A DNA stretch of 64,000 nt from Pimelobacter simplex (GCF_900114845.1 NZ_FOUK01000005.1:66339-130338); one strand, 5' to 3'. Shown: positions 53,351 through 62,253, numbered from the stretch's first letter. Notes: generated by a model not told the origin, from the letters alone. Made by a program: numbers and translations.

Positions 53351-54112
53351 ATGAAGTACGACGACCACCCGGTGGTCCGGCCGCTGCTGGCCCTCGACGG
53401 CGTCTGCGTCGCCTACCGGCACCACGAGGTCGTCCACGACGTCTCGCTCGAGGTGGCCAGCGGCGAGGTCGTCGCCCTGATCGGACCCAGCGGGGCCGGC
53501 AAGAGCAGCCTGCTGCGCGCCATCAACTTCCTCGAGCCGCCCAGCAAGGGGCGGATCGTGCTCGACGGTGCCGAGGTCGGGGGCTCCCGGCGCAGCCTGG
53601 ACGCGCTGCGCCGGGAGGTGGGCATGGTCTTCCAGAACTTCAACCTGTTCCCGCACCTGACCGCGCTGCAGAACGTCATGCTCGCGCCGGTCCACACCCT
53701 CGGCATCCCGCCGGCGCAGGCGCGGGAGCGGGCGATGCAGCAGCTGACGCACGTCGGGCTCGCCGACCACGCCCACGTGAAGCCCGGGAAGTGCTCGGGC
53801 GGGCAGCAGCAGCGGATCGCGATCGCCCGGGCGCTCGCGATGGAGCCGAAGGTGATGCTGTTCGACGAGCCGACCTCGGCCCTCGACCCCGAGCTCGGGG
53901 CGGAGGTCCTGGCCACCATGCGCGCCCTCGCCGCCGAGGGGATGACGATGGTCGTCGTCACGCACGAGATGCACTTCGCGGAGGACGTCGCCGATCGGGT
54001 GGTCTTCATGGCGGACGGACGCATCGTCGAGGAGAACGCCGCCGGCAAGCTGATGCGCGATCCCCAGCACCCGCGCACCCAGCGCTTCCTCAACGCGGTC
54101 CGGAACCGGTAG
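53351..54112 (+). CDS. Polar amino-acid ABC transporter ATP-binding protein
   Basis: 253 residues of the HisP/GlnQ class. Walker A is GPSGAGKSS, Q-loop VFQNFN, signature SGGQQQRIAIARAL, Walker B VMLFDEPTSALD and H-loop VVVTHEM. It energises the two permeases encoded next, 2 bp and 650 bp downstream. The ATG follows GCGGAGGTAGGACACG, a good site. First gene of the operon. Confidence 0.93.
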   Translation: MKYDDHPVVRPLLALDGVCVAYRHHEVVHDVSLEVASGEVVALIGPSGAGKSSLLRAINFLEPPSKGRIVLDGAEVGGSRRSLDALRREVGMVFQNFNLFPHLTALQNVMLAPVHTLGIPPAQARERAMQQLTHVGLADHAHVKPGKCSGGQQQRIAIARALAMEPKVMLFDEPTSALDPELGAEVLATMRALAAEGMTMVVVTHEMHFAEDVADRVVFMADGRIVEENAAGKLMRDPQHPRTQRFLNAVRNR

Positions 54113-54114
54113 CC

Positions 54115-54762
54115 GTGGGCACGATCCTCAGCGAGCTCTCCGCCGGCATCGCCCAGACCGTCGAGATCACGCTCGCGTCGTTCGTCGTGGCCGCGGTCCT
54201 CGGTCTTCCCCTGGCCGTCCTGCGCCGCTCCGGCTCCTGGTGGGTGCGCCTGCCCGCGGTGGTCGTCGTCGAGGTGCTCCGCGCGGTCCCGCCGATCGTC
54301 TGGCTGTTCCTCATCTACTACTCCCTGGGCAGCACCGACCAGGTCCGGCTGACCACCTTCCAGGCGGCGGTGATCGGCCTGGGACTCATCTACGCCGCGC
54401 ACCTGTCGGAGGCCTACCGGGCCGGGCTCGACGCGGTGCCCGCCGGGCAGTGGGAGGCGACCCGCGCGCTGGCCCTGCCGCGTGCTCAGACCTATGCGCG
54501 GGTGATCCTCCCGCAGGCCCTGGTCGTGGTGGTGCCGCCGATGGCGACCTTCGCCATCGCGCTGCTCAAGGACAGCGCCATCGCCTCGGTGATCGGTGCC
54601 ACCGACATCACCTTCCACGCCGTGCAGCTCACCCAGCAGGACCTCAACGGGCTGGGCAACTTCACCGTCGCGGGGCTGCTCTACATCGCCCTCGGCGTCC
54701 CCTTCGCCCTGGTGGCACGCGCCGCCGACCGGGTGCTGTCGCGACGACTGGTGGGGGTGTGA
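54115..54762 (+). CDS. Polar amino-acid ABC transporter permease 1
   Basis: 215 residues, HisM/HisQ type. Four or five helices and the EAA loop EATRALALPRAQTYARVILP that contacts the ATPase. The GTG start at 54115 lies two bases after the ATPase stop. It pairs with the next permease to form the channel. Confidence 0.9.
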   Translation: MGTILSELSAGIAQTVEITLASFVVAAVLGLPLAVLRRSGSWWVRLPAVVVVEVLRAVPPIVWLFLIYYSLGSTDQVRLTTFQAAVIGLGLIYAAHLSEAYRAGLDAVPAGQWEATRALALPRAQTYARVILPQALVVVVPPMATFAIALLKDSAIASVIGATDITFHAVQLTQQDLNGLGNFTVAGLLYIALGVPFALVARAADRVLSRRLVGV

Positions 54763-54763
54763 C

Positions 54764-55498
54764 ATGTCGATGCTGAACGAGTGGCAGGACTACCTGCCGG
54801 ACTTCCTCGACGGCCTGGTCGTCACCCTGCAGCTGACCGGGGTGAGTCTCCTCCTGGGCCTGCCTCTGGGGCTGGGCCTGGCGCTGGCGATGACCGCGCG
54901 ACGACCGGCGATCCGCTGGCCGGCGACCCTGCTGGTGGAGGTCGGACGAGGCGCGCCGGCTCTCGTCGTCCTGTACTTCGTCTACTACGGCCTCCCGCAG
55001 CTGAGCCTCACCTGGAGCAGCTTCGCGTGCGCGGCGATCGCTCTCGCGTTCACGACCTCGGCCTACACGGCGGACATCTTCCGCGCGGGGATCAGCTCCA
55101 TCCCCGTGGGACATCGCGAGGCCTGCCAGGCCCTCGGACTGAGCCACGCCAAGGAGCTGCGCCTGGTGGTGCTGCCCCAGGCGATCCGAGTGGTGATCCC
55201 ACCGCTCGTCGGCTTCTGCATCCTGCTCTACCAGGGCACCTCGCTCGCGTTCGCGGTGTCCGTGCCCGAGCTGCTCAGCCGCGCCTACAGCCAGGCGTCG
55301 ATCACCTATCAGTTCACCGCGACGCTGACGCTCGCCGGCCTGGTGTACGGCGCCATCTCGCTCGCCGCCGTCGCACTGATGCGCGCCCGCTGGCCGCGGC
55401 GCACCCCGACCATCACCGCCGGAGCCACGCGGCCACCCGAGCCGCCGACCCGGACCCATCCCTCGTGGGAGACCACCTCAGAACGGAGAGAACGATGA
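54764..55498 (+). CDS. Polar amino-acid ABC transporter permease 2
   Basis: 244 residues. Same HisM/HisQ fold with EAA loop REACQALGLSHAKELRLVVL. Its C-terminal ~35 residues are a Pro/Thr/Arg-rich extension not usual in the family. The ATG follows the previous stop by 1 base and the stop overlaps the binding-protein start (ATGA). Confidence 0.9.
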   Translation: MSMLNEWQDYLPDFLDGLVVTLQLTGVSLLLGLPLGLGLALAMTARRPAIRWPATLLVEVGRGAPALVVLYFVYYGLPQLSLTWSSFACAAIALAFTTSAYTADIFRAGISSIPVGHREACQALGLSHAKELRLVVLPQAIRVVIPPLVGFCILLYQGTSLAFAVSVPELLSRAYSQASITYQFTATLTLAGLVYGAISLAAVALMRARWPRRTPTITAGATRPPEPPTRTHPSWETTSERRER

Positions 55499-56340
55499 AG
55501 ATGCGCCGACCCCTCGCTGCCCTCGCGTGCGGCCTGATGGCCGCAGCAGCCGCCGGCTGCGGCACCTCCGACGAGTCGGGGACGTCGTCCCCGCCCGCGG
55601 GGTGCAAGCCCGCCCACCCGGACGTGCCGACCCTGTCGAAGGGCCGGCTGAACGTCCTCGTCTACGTCACGCCGCCCTACACGACCAAGGAGGGCGCCAC
55701 CTACGGCGGCGTCGAGGGCGCGATCGTGAAGGAGATCGCCAAGCTCGAGTGCCTCGAGCTGAAGGAGCAGTCCGTCTCGGCCGCGGCGGGTCTCGCCAGC
55801 ATCGGCGCCGGCCGGGCCGATCTCGTCGTCGGCGGGATCTACTACACCGAGGAGCGCGCGCAGACGCTGGGTCTGAGCGCTCCGATGTACCGCGACGGCA
55901 TGGCGCTGCTGTCGAAGGACGAGCTCGGCGGGACGCTCGCCGACCTGGAGGGGAAGACCGTGGGGGTCATCCAGGGCTACCTGTGGAACGAGGACTTCCA
56001 GAAGGAGCTCGGGTCCGACAACGTCAAGCTCTACCAGGACTCCGCGAGCCTCCTCACCGACGTGAAGAACGGCCGCGTCGACGCGGCGGTGCTCACGAGC
56101 GCCGAGGCCGGCTACCGGGCGGCGCAGGACTCCGGTCTCACGACGACGGCCTTCCAGTCGACGCCGGAGATCGCCGCCTCGGCGACGCAGAACGACGTGG
56201 TCATCGCCCTGCCGAAGGACAAGACCGACCTGATCGCCGCCGTCGACGACGACATCCGGACGCTGATCGAGAACGGCACCGTCGCGGACGTGCTGAAGGA
56301 CAACGGCATGGACCCCGACCTCGCCGGTCCGGGCTCCTAG
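55495..56340 (+). CDS. Amino-acid-type substrate-binding lipoprotein
   Basis: 281 residues. The lipobox is AAGC (LMAAAAAGCGTSD). The mature domain is of the SBP_bac_3 type, with RLNVLVYVTPPYTTKEG and the YGGVEGAIVKEIAKLE strand, RADLVVGGIYYTEERA, and GKTVGVIQGYLWN. The usual residues that hold an alpha-amino/carboxylate group (ligand Asp/Arg) are partly altered (IGAGRADLVV), so the ligand may not be a simple amino acid. The start overlaps the permease stop. A hairpin follows the stop, as is common after binding-protein genes. Confidence 0.85.
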   Translation: MKMRRPLAALACGLMAAAAAGCGTSDESGTSSPPAGCKPAHPDVPTLSKGRLNVLVYVTPPYTTKEGATYGGVEGAIVKEIAKLECLELKEQSVSAAAGLASIGAGRADLVVGGIYYTEERAQTLGLSAPMYRDGMALLSKDELGGTLADLEGKTVGVIQGYLWNEDFQKELGSDNVKLYQDSASLLTDVKNGRVDAAVLTSAEAGYRAAQDSGLTTTAFQSTPEIAASATQNDVVIALPKDKTDLIAAVDDDIRTLIENGTVADVLKDNGMDPDLAGPGS

Positions 56341-56351
56341 CCCACTGCCAC

Positions 56352-56368
56352 GTCGCGCCCGGCGCGAC
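56352..56368 (+). terminator. Intercistronic hairpin after the binding-protein gene
   Basis: GTCGCGC-CCG-GCGCGAC, a perfect 7-bp stem 11 bases after the stop. Such hairpins often raise the level of binding-protein mRNA over downstream genes. Confidence 0.5.
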
Positions 56369-56424
56369 CTCCCGACGTCCCGGCCTCCCGGCCGATCCCA
56401 ACTCGAACCATCGGGGACTCTTCC

Positions 56425-57732
56425 ATGGAACACACTGCGTACGACGCTGCCATCATCGGGGCCGGAGTCGTCGGCTGCTCGATCGCCCACGCCCTCGCTC
56501 GCCGCGGCTACCGGGTCTGCGTGCTCGACCGCTCCGGTGCCGTGGGCAGCGGGTCCACCAGCGCCTCCTCGGCCAACATCCGGTTCAACTACTCCACCTG
56601 GGAGGGCGTCGCCCTGGCCTGGGAGGCGTACACGCGGTGGGAGCGCTGGGCGGACCACCTCGGCGTGGTCGACGAGGCCGGGACGGCCCGCTTCGTCAAG
56701 ACCGGTGGAGTGGTCCTGGACTCGCCCGACCAGGACACCGGGCGCGTGCTCGCCCTGTTCGACCGGGCGGGGATCCCCTACGAGCGGTGGGACGCGGCCA
56801 CCCTCCGATCGCGGCTGCCGATGCTCGACCCCGCCCACCACTACCCGCCCAAGCGGGTCGAGGACCCGGACTTCTGGTCGGACCCCGACGGTGAGGTCGG
56901 AGGGTACTGGATGCCCGACAACGGCTTCGTCGACGACCCGGCCCTCGCCGCCCACAACCTGATGAGCGCCGCGCGTCGTCACGGCGCGGAGCTGCGGCTC
57001 CGCACCTCCGTGACCGGCATCCGGCGCGTCGACGGTGCCGTCACCGGCGTCGAGCTCGCGGACGGGGTGACGGTCCCGGCCCGGGTCGTCGTCAACGCCG
57101 CCGGCCCGCACTCGTCGGTCGTCAACGCGCTCGCCGGCGTGGCCGACGACTTCAACGTGGGCACCCGGCCGATGCGCCAGGAGGTCCACCAGGTGGCCGC
57201 GCCCGCGGGAGCCGGTGCGGACCGGCTGATCCCCCTCGTCGGCGACCTCGACCTGGGCACCTACTTCCGCGGCACCCCGAACGGTGACCTCCTCATCGGC
57301 GGCACGGAGCCGGCCTGCGACCCGATGGAGTGGCTCGACGACCCGGACGACTACAACCACGCGCCGACCAAGAAGGTGTTCGATGCCCAGGTGTTCCGCG
57401 CCGCCCGGCGGGTTCCGTCCCTCGCGGTGCCGAACGTGCCCCGAGGCATCGCCGGCGTGTACGACGTCTCCGACGACTGGATCCCGGTCTACGACAAGAC
57501 CGCGCTCCGCGGCTACTACGTCGCGATCGGCACGAGCGGCAACCAGTTCAAGAACGCCCCGATCGTGGGGGACGTGCTCGCGGAGATCATCGGCGCGTGC
57601 GAGGCGGGGCGCGATCACGACGCGGCCCCGGTGCAGATGAGGCTGCCGACCACCGGTCACACGATCGACCTGGCCCACTACAGCAGGAAGCGCCCGGTGA
57701 ACCAGGACAGCACCTTCAACGTCATGGGCTGA
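56425..57732 (+). CDS. FAD-dependent amino-acid oxidase/dehydrogenase (DAO superfamily)
   Basis: 435 residues. The N-terminal dinucleotide fold is AAIIGAGVVGCSIAHALARRG, followed by the FAD loop GSGSTSASSANIRFN. The C-terminal FAD contact is YYVAIGTSGNQFKNAPI. The layout matches sarcosine oxidase-beta/glycine oxidase/dimethylglycine dehydrogenase-like members, which remove hydrogens from N-substituted or D-amino acids. Its place between transport and threonine-type catabolic genes suggests it acts on the imported compound or on the glycine formed. Substrate not deducible from sequence. Confidence 0.83.
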   Translation: MEHTAYDAAIIGAGVVGCSIAHALARRGYRVCVLDRSGAVGSGSTSASSANIRFNYSTWEGVALAWEAYTRWERWADHLGVVDEAGTARFVKTGGVVLDSPDQDTGRVLALFDRAGIPYERWDAATLRSRLPMLDPAHHYPPKRVEDPDFWSDPDGEVGGYWMPDNGFVDDPALAAHNLMSAARRHGAELRLRTSVTGIRRVDGAVTGVELADGVTVPARVVVNAAGPHSSVVNALAGVADDFNVGTRPMRQEVHQVAAPAGAGADRLIPLVGDLDLGTYFRGTPNGDLLIGGTEPACDPMEWLDDPDDYNHAPTKKVFDAQVFRAARRVPSLAVPNVPRGIAGVYDVSDDWIPVYDKTALRGYYVAIGTSGNQFKNAPIVGDVLAEIIGACEAGRDHDAAPVQMRLPTTGHTIDLAHYSRKRPVNQDSTFNVMG

Positions 57733-57733
57733 C

Positions 57734-57754
57734 CGGCGGGCCCTCGGGCCGCCG
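57734..57754 (+). terminator. Intercistronic hairpin after the FAD oxidase gene
   Basis: CGGCGG (one bulge) CCC-TC-GGG-CCGCCG begins 2 bases after the stop and precedes the synthase gene by 57 bp. Confidence 0.4.
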
Positions 57755-57810
57755 TGCTCACGCCTGGAGACCAGCCGACCCACCTTCCGGGCCCACCAGA
57801 GGAGCAGGAA

Positions 57811-58941
57811 ATGACCGACGCGTACTGGCCGACAGCCGAAGGACGCCTCTCCGGAGGAGTCGACCTGGACGGCCGCGAGATGATCATGCTCTCGTCCAAC
57901 GACTACCTCGGGCTGGCCGGCGACGAACGGGTGCTCGCCGGCGCGCGCCGGGCGCTCGACGCCCACGGCACCGGCCTCGGGCTGAACCCCAGCATCGTCC
58001 TGACCCGGGTCCACCGCGAGCTCGCGGACGAGCTCGCCGGCTACCTCGGCTGCGAGTCGGTGCTGCTGTTCAACTCGTGCGCGGCCGCGAACTGCGCCAC
58101 CCTCCAGACGCTCGCGGACACGCCGGGGTCGACGATCATCAGCGACGAGTACAACCACGCGAGCATCGTCGACGGCTGCCGCCTGGCCCGGGGCCGGACC
58201 AAGGTGTACCGGCACGACGACCTCGGCTCCCTGGAGGAGCAGAGCGCGGACCTGACGAGCGCCGACCGCACGATCGTCGTCACCGACGGGGTCTTCAGCA
58301 TGGAGGGCTCGGTGGCGCGCCTCGACGAGCTGCAGCCGCTCGCCGCTCGCCTCGGCGCCGACCTCGTCGTGGACGACTCCCACGGCATCGGCGTCATCGG
58401 CGCCACCGGACGGGGGTCGGTCGAGCACCACGGGACGGCCGCCGCCACCCTCCGCACCGGCACGTTCGCCAAGGCGCTCGGCGCGGGCCTCGGAGGCTTC
58501 CTCGCGGGGCCGGCCGCGGTCGTGGACGAGGTCCGGAGCCGCGGCCGCTTCTTCATCTTCACCAGCCCGATGCCGCCGGCCTCCGCCGGAGCCGCCGTCG
58601 CCGCGATCCGGCTGATCCGCGACGACCAGAGCCGGCTCGAGCGCCTCCGCGCGAACGTCGCGCGGTTCCGCCGGGGCATGCAGGAGACCGGCTGGGAGCT
58701 TCTCGACAACCCCGGTCCCATCGTCCCCGTGATGCTGCGCGACGACGAGCGCGCCCGGCGCGTCGCCGCTGTCCTGCGGGACCGCGGGATCTTCACCGCC
58801 GCGTTCAGCTACCCGGTCGTCCCGCGCGGGACCGCCCGCATCCGGGTGCAGATCTCGGCGGCGCACACCGACCACCACCTCGACGCGGCGATCGACGCCT
58901 TCGCCGAGGCTGCCCGACTCGAACCCGACCACAGGAGCTGA
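57811..58941 (+). CDS. kbl: 2-amino-3-oxobutyrate CoA ligase-like alpha-oxoamine synthase
   Basis: 376 residues of the PLP-dependent alpha-oxoamine synthase family. Blocks typical of Kbl are LSSNDYLGLAG, DEYNHASIVDGCRL, VTDGVFSMEG and VVDDSHGIG. The PLP lysine lies in TGTFAKALGAGLGG, where GTLSKALG is more usual. With the threonine dehydrogenase next door it should split 2-amino-3-oxobutyrate with CoA into glycine and acetyl-CoA. An 8-amino-7-oxononanoate synthase is the main alternative; context and motif NHASIVDG favour Kbl. ATG with GAGGAGCAGG upstream. Confidence 0.78.
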   Translation: MTDAYWPTAEGRLSGGVDLDGREMIMLSSNDYLGLAGDERVLAGARRALDAHGTGLGLNPSIVLTRVHRELADELAGYLGCESVLLFNSCAAANCATLQTLADTPGSTIISDEYNHASIVDGCRLARGRTKVYRHDDLGSLEEQSADLTSADRTIVVTDGVFSMEGSVARLDELQPLAARLGADLVVDDSHGIGVIGATGRGSVEHHGTAAATLRTGTFAKALGAGLGGFLAGPAAVVDEVRSRGRFFIFTSPMPPASAGAAVAAIRLIRDDQSRLERLRANVARFRRGMQETGWELLDNPGPIVPVMLRDDERARRVAAVLRDRGIFTAAFSYPVVPRGTARIRVQISAAHTDHHLDAAIDAFAEAARLEPDHRS

Positions 58942-58949
58942 CCCGACCG

Positions 58950-59993
58950 ATGTTCGCCTTGCAGAAGACCGCCCCCGCGCCAGGATTCACGCCGACCCAC
59001 GACGCCCCCGTCCCCGAGCCCGGTGCCGGCGAGGTGCTCGTCGCGGTCACCCGCGCCGGTGTCTGCGGCACCGACAAGGGGATCTACGAGTGGGCGCCGT
59101 GGACCGCCGGCCACGTCACGCTGGGGACGACGGTCGGCCACGAGTTCGTCGGCCGGGTCGCCGCCGTCGGGGACGCCGTCACCCGGGTGCGCGTGGGGGA
59201 GCGGGTCAGCGGCGAGGGTCACTTCGCCTGCGGGTCGTGCCAGGCCTGCCGCACCGGCCACAGCCACGTGTGCCAGGAGGTGCGCATCCTCGGCGCCGGC
59301 GTCGACGGCTGCTTCGCGGACTACGTCGTCCTGCCGGAGGCGAACGTGTGGCCGGTCCACGACGCCATCCCCGACGACGTCGCGGCGATCCTCGACCCGA
59401 TCGGCAACGCGATGCACACGGTGATGACCGCGGGCGTCGCCGGCCGCAGCGTCGTGGTGACCGGGGCCGGCGTGATCGGCGCGATCGCCATCGCCATCGC
59501 CCGCGCCGCGGGGGCCGGGACCATCATCGCCACCGACGTCAGTCCGCGGCGCCTCGACCTCGCGCTCGAGATGGGCGCCGACCACGTCCTGCCGGGTGCG
59601 GATCCGGAGTGGCCCGAGCAGGCACGCCGCCTGGTCGACGGCGGCCCCGACGTGCTGCTGGAGATGAGCGGCAATCCCACGGCGATCGGACAGGGACTGT
59701 CGTCCCTCCGCTGCGGGGGGACCGCCGCGCTCCTCGGCGTCCCCACCCGGCCGGTCGAGATCGACCTGCTCAACGACGTGGTGTTCAAGGGCCTCACCAT
59801 CCACGGGGTGTTCGGCCGGCGCATGTTCGAGACCTGGTACCAGGTCGAGAACTTCCTGCTGGGCGGCCGGTTGCGCCTCGACCCCGTCATCAGCCACCGG
59901 ATCCCTCTCCAGGACTACGACCGGGCGTTCCAGCTCATGTCGTCCGGCGAGGCGATGAAGATCGTGCTCGTGGTCGACGCCGACGCGGCGTGA
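58950..59993 (+). CDS. tdh: L-threonine 3-dehydrogenase
   Basis: 347 residues, close to the usual 341. The catalytic zinc ligands are Cys39 (GVCGTDKGIYEW) and the GHE of VGHEFVG. The structural zinc loop is CGSCQACRTGHSHVC. The C-terminal GVFGRRMFETWYQVENFL is the TDH hallmark. It oxidises L-threonine with NAD+ to 2-amino-3-oxobutyrate, the substrate of the enzyme encoded just upstream. It starts 8 bp after the kbl-like stop. Last gene of the PucR-linked operon. Confidence 0.88.
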   Translation: MFALQKTAPAPGFTPTHDAPVPEPGAGEVLVAVTRAGVCGTDKGIYEWAPWTAGHVTLGTTVGHEFVGRVAAVGDAVTRVRVGERVSGEGHFACGSCQACRTGHSHVCQEVRILGAGVDGCFADYVVLPEANVWPVHDAIPDDVAAILDPIGNAMHTVMTAGVAGRSVVVTGAGVIGAIAIAIARAAGAGTIIATDVSPRRLDLALEMGADHVLPGADPEWPEQARRLVDGGPDVLLEMSGNPTAIGQGLSSLRCGGTAALLGVPTRPVEIDLLNDVVFKGLTIHGVFGRRMFETWYQVENFLLGGRLRLDPVISHRIPLQDYDRAFQLMSSGEAMKIVLVVDADAA

Positions 59994-60074
59994 GCCTCGC
60001 GCCGCCCTTGGCCGGTGGACCATGATCGATCCCAGCACCCGTCGGAAGACGGATCCGGAGCACTGAGGAGACCC

Positions 60075-61133
60075 ATGAGACTCGGCATGATCATCGACTA
60101 CTCCGGCGGTTTCGCCGAGACCGTGGAGCTGCTCCAGGAGTACGAGCGCAACGGCCTCGACCTGATCGCGATGCCCGAGGCCTACTCGTTCGACGCGGTC
60201 AGCCAGCTCGGCTACATCGCCGCCAAGACCGAGCGCCTCGAGCTGATGTCGGCGATCTTCCAGATCTACACGCGCACGCCGTCGCTCACCGCGATGACCG
60301 CCGCGGGCCTCGACTTCGTCTCCGACGGGCGGTTCACGCTGGGCCTGGGCGCCAGCGGCCCGCAGGTCATCGAGGGCTTCCACGGCGTCAAGTACGACGC
60401 CCCGCTCGGCCGCACGCGCGAGGTCATCGAGATCTGCCGCCAGGTCTGGAAGCGCCAGCCGGTCGAGTACGACGGCCGGTACTACGACGTCCCGCTCACC
60501 AAGGACAAGGGTGGCTCGGGCCTCGGCAAGCCGCTCAAGCTGATCAACCACCCGGTCCGCTCGGAGATCCCGATCTCGGTGGCCGCGCTCGGCCCCAAGA
60601 ACGTCGCGCTCGTCGCCGAGCTCGCCAACGGCTGGCAGCCGCTGTTCTTCCACCCCGGCAAGCGCGACCTGGCCTGGGGCGAGCCGCTCGCGGAGGGCTT
60701 CGCGAAGCGCGACCCCGCGCTGGGCGAGCTCGACATCCAGCTGCAGATCCACTACCACCTGGGCGAGCCGCCGGCCGAGGCCGTGCAGGCGGTGCGCAAC
60801 CAGCTCGCGCTCTACGTCGGTGGCATGGGCGCGCGCGACAAGAACTTCTACAACCAGCTCGCCTGCCGCTACGGCTACGAGGCCGAGGCCAAGGAGATCC
60901 AGGACCTCTACCTGTCGGGCCAGAAGGCCGAGGCGGCGGCCGCCGTCCCGGACGAGCTGGTCGAGGCGGTCACCCTGATGGGCGACGAGGAGTCGGTCCG
61001 GCGCCAGGTCGGCGAGTTCCACGCGGCCGGGGTGCGGACCTTCCTGCTCAACCCGCTCGCCGCGAGCGACGACGAGCGGGTCGCCCAGGTGCGCCGGCTC
61101 TCCGAGATCGTCAAGGAGGCGGTGCCCGCATGA
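60075..61133 (+). CDS. F420-dependent LLM-class oxidoreductase
   Basis: 352 residues of the luciferase-like barrel with MRLGMIIDYSGGFAETVELLQEYE at the start, GRFTLGLGASGPQVIEGFHG and IPISVAALGPKNVALVAELANGWQPLFF. This pattern fits the TIGR03559-like F420 group of actinobacteria. GAGGAG precedes the ATG. The crotonase gene overlaps its stop (ATGA), so the pair should act together, probably on an acyl-CoA or lipid. It is separated from the threonine operon by 81 bp. Confidence 0.88.
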   Translation: MRLGMIIDYSGGFAETVELLQEYERNGLDLIAMPEAYSFDAVSQLGYIAAKTERLELMSAIFQIYTRTPSLTAMTAAGLDFVSDGRFTLGLGASGPQVIEGFHGVKYDAPLGRTREVIEICRQVWKRQPVEYDGRYYDVPLTKDKGGSGLGKPLKLINHPVRSEIPISVAALGPKNVALVAELANGWQPLFFHPGKRDLAWGEPLAEGFAKRDPALGELDIQLQIHYHLGEPPAEAVQAVRNQLALYVGGMGARDKNFYNQLACRYGYEAEAKEIQDLYLSGQKAEAAAAVPDELVEAVTLMGDEESVRRQVGEFHAAGVRTFLLNPLAASDDERVAQVRRLSEIVKEAVPA

Positions 61134-61948
61134 GCACCGAGAACCGCTTCACGATCACCCGCGACGGCGCCGTCGCGACCGTCGAGCTGGCCGGTCCCGG
61201 CGGCAAGGCCGTCATGGACGACGCCTTCTTCGCCGAGCTGGCCACCACCTTCGCCGCGCTCGACACCGACGACGACGTCCGCGCGGTCGTGCTGACGGGC
61301 GCCGGCCCGCACTTCTCGTTCGGCCTCGACCTGGGCGCCGCGGCCGGCACCTTCGCGCCCCTGCGCAGCGCGACCCACGCCGGCGCCCGGACCGAGCTGC
61401 TCGCCCTGATCCGGCGCTGGCAGGGGGCGCTCGACGTGGTCGCCGGTCTGCGCAAGCCGACCGTCGCCGCCGTCACCGGCTGGTGCATCGGGGGCGGGGT
61501 CGACCTCGCGGTCGCGTGCGACGTCCGGATCGCCTCGGCCGACGCCGTCTTCAGCGTCCGCGAGGCCAAGGTAGGGATCGTCGCCGACCTCGGCAGCCTG
61601 CAGCGCCTGGTCGGCGTGATCGGCGACGGCCACCTGCGCGAGCTCGCCCTGACCGGCGACGACGTGGACGCCGTCCGCGCCGCCGGGATCGGGCTCGTCA
61701 ACCACGTCCACCCGACCGCCGACGACGCCCGCGCGGCCGCGGCCACCCTCGCCGCACGGATGGCCGCCAACTCGCCGCTCGTGCTGCGCGGCATCAAGGA
61801 CGTGCTCGACGCCGAGCGCGCGCCCCGGGTCGAGGCCGGGCTGCGCTACACGGCGGTGTGGAACTCGGCGTTCCTGCTCAGCGACGACCTGGACGAGGCG
61901 ATGACCGCGTTCGTCGAGCGCCGTCCGCCGGAGTTCACCGGCCGCTGA
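61130..61948 (+). CDS. Crotonase-family dienoyl-CoA isomerase-type enzyme
   Basis: 272 residues of crotonase fold with the oxyanion-hole blocks HFSFGLDLG and WCIGGGVDLAVACD. Asp125, Glu145 (VREAKVG) and Asp153 (IVADLG) match the catalytic acidic residues of delta3,5-delta2,4-dienoyl-CoA isomerase (ECH1) in kind and spacing (20 and 8 residues). The ordinary hydratase Glu pair is absent. It would move double bonds in unsaturated acyl-CoAs during beta-oxidation. Start overlaps the LLM stop. Its last 14 bases overlap the convergent DUF4031 gene. Confidence 0.85.
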   Translation: MSTENRFTITRDGAVATVELAGPGGKAVMDDAFFAELATTFAALDTDDDVRAVVLTGAGPHFSFGLDLGAAAGTFAPLRSATHAGARTELLALIRRWQGALDVVAGLRKPTVAAVTGWCIGGGVDLAVACDVRIASADAVFSVREAKVGIVADLGSLQRLVGVIGDGHLRELALTGDDVDAVRAAGIGLVNHVHPTADDARAAAATLAARMAANSPLVLRGIKDVLDAERAPRVEAGLRYTAVWNSAFLLSDDLDEAMTAFVERRPPEFTGR

Positions 61949-62234
61949 GGGCGTCCCGCTTGGCCCGGGTGATCGCCGCGACCGCCCGGCCGTAGCGGAT
62001 CGGCACGGCCCCCAGCGCGAGCGCGCGCTGCCGGGTCGGCTCGGTGACGTCGAAGTGCTCGCGGGCCGTGCCGGGCTTCTGGATCCAGCGCGCCTCGATG
62101 CCGAGCAGGTCGGCGAAGTCGAGCAGCTCGCGGTGACCCGCCGCGCCGGGCAGGTCCGAGAGCAGGTGGGACCAGACGCCGTCGACCGGGCCGACCACGG
62201 CCTCGAGCTGCATGTCGTCGACGTACACGGTCAC
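61935..62234 (-). CDS. DUF4031-type small protein
   Basis: 99 residues. Opens VTVYVDDMQLEA and continues with WSHLLSDLPGAAGHRELLDFADLLGI and RWIQKPGTAREHFDVT, the pattern of DUF4031 proteins widely found beside unrelated genes. No function known. GTG at 62234; an in-frame run upstream is not coding-like. Confidence 0.8.
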   Translation of the reverse strand: MTVYVDDMQLEAVVGPVDGVWSHLLSDLPGAAGHRELLDFADLLGIEARWIQKPGTAREHFDVTEPTRQRALALGAVPIRYGRAVAAITRAKRDALSGR

Positions 62235-62253
62235 CCAGCGGACCCTACCCGGA

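Noticed and set aside
55309..58932. Open frame of over 1200 codons antisense to the transport and catabolism operon
   Set aside because: It is a shadow of well-supported genes on the other strand, with no domain motif and unnatural composition.
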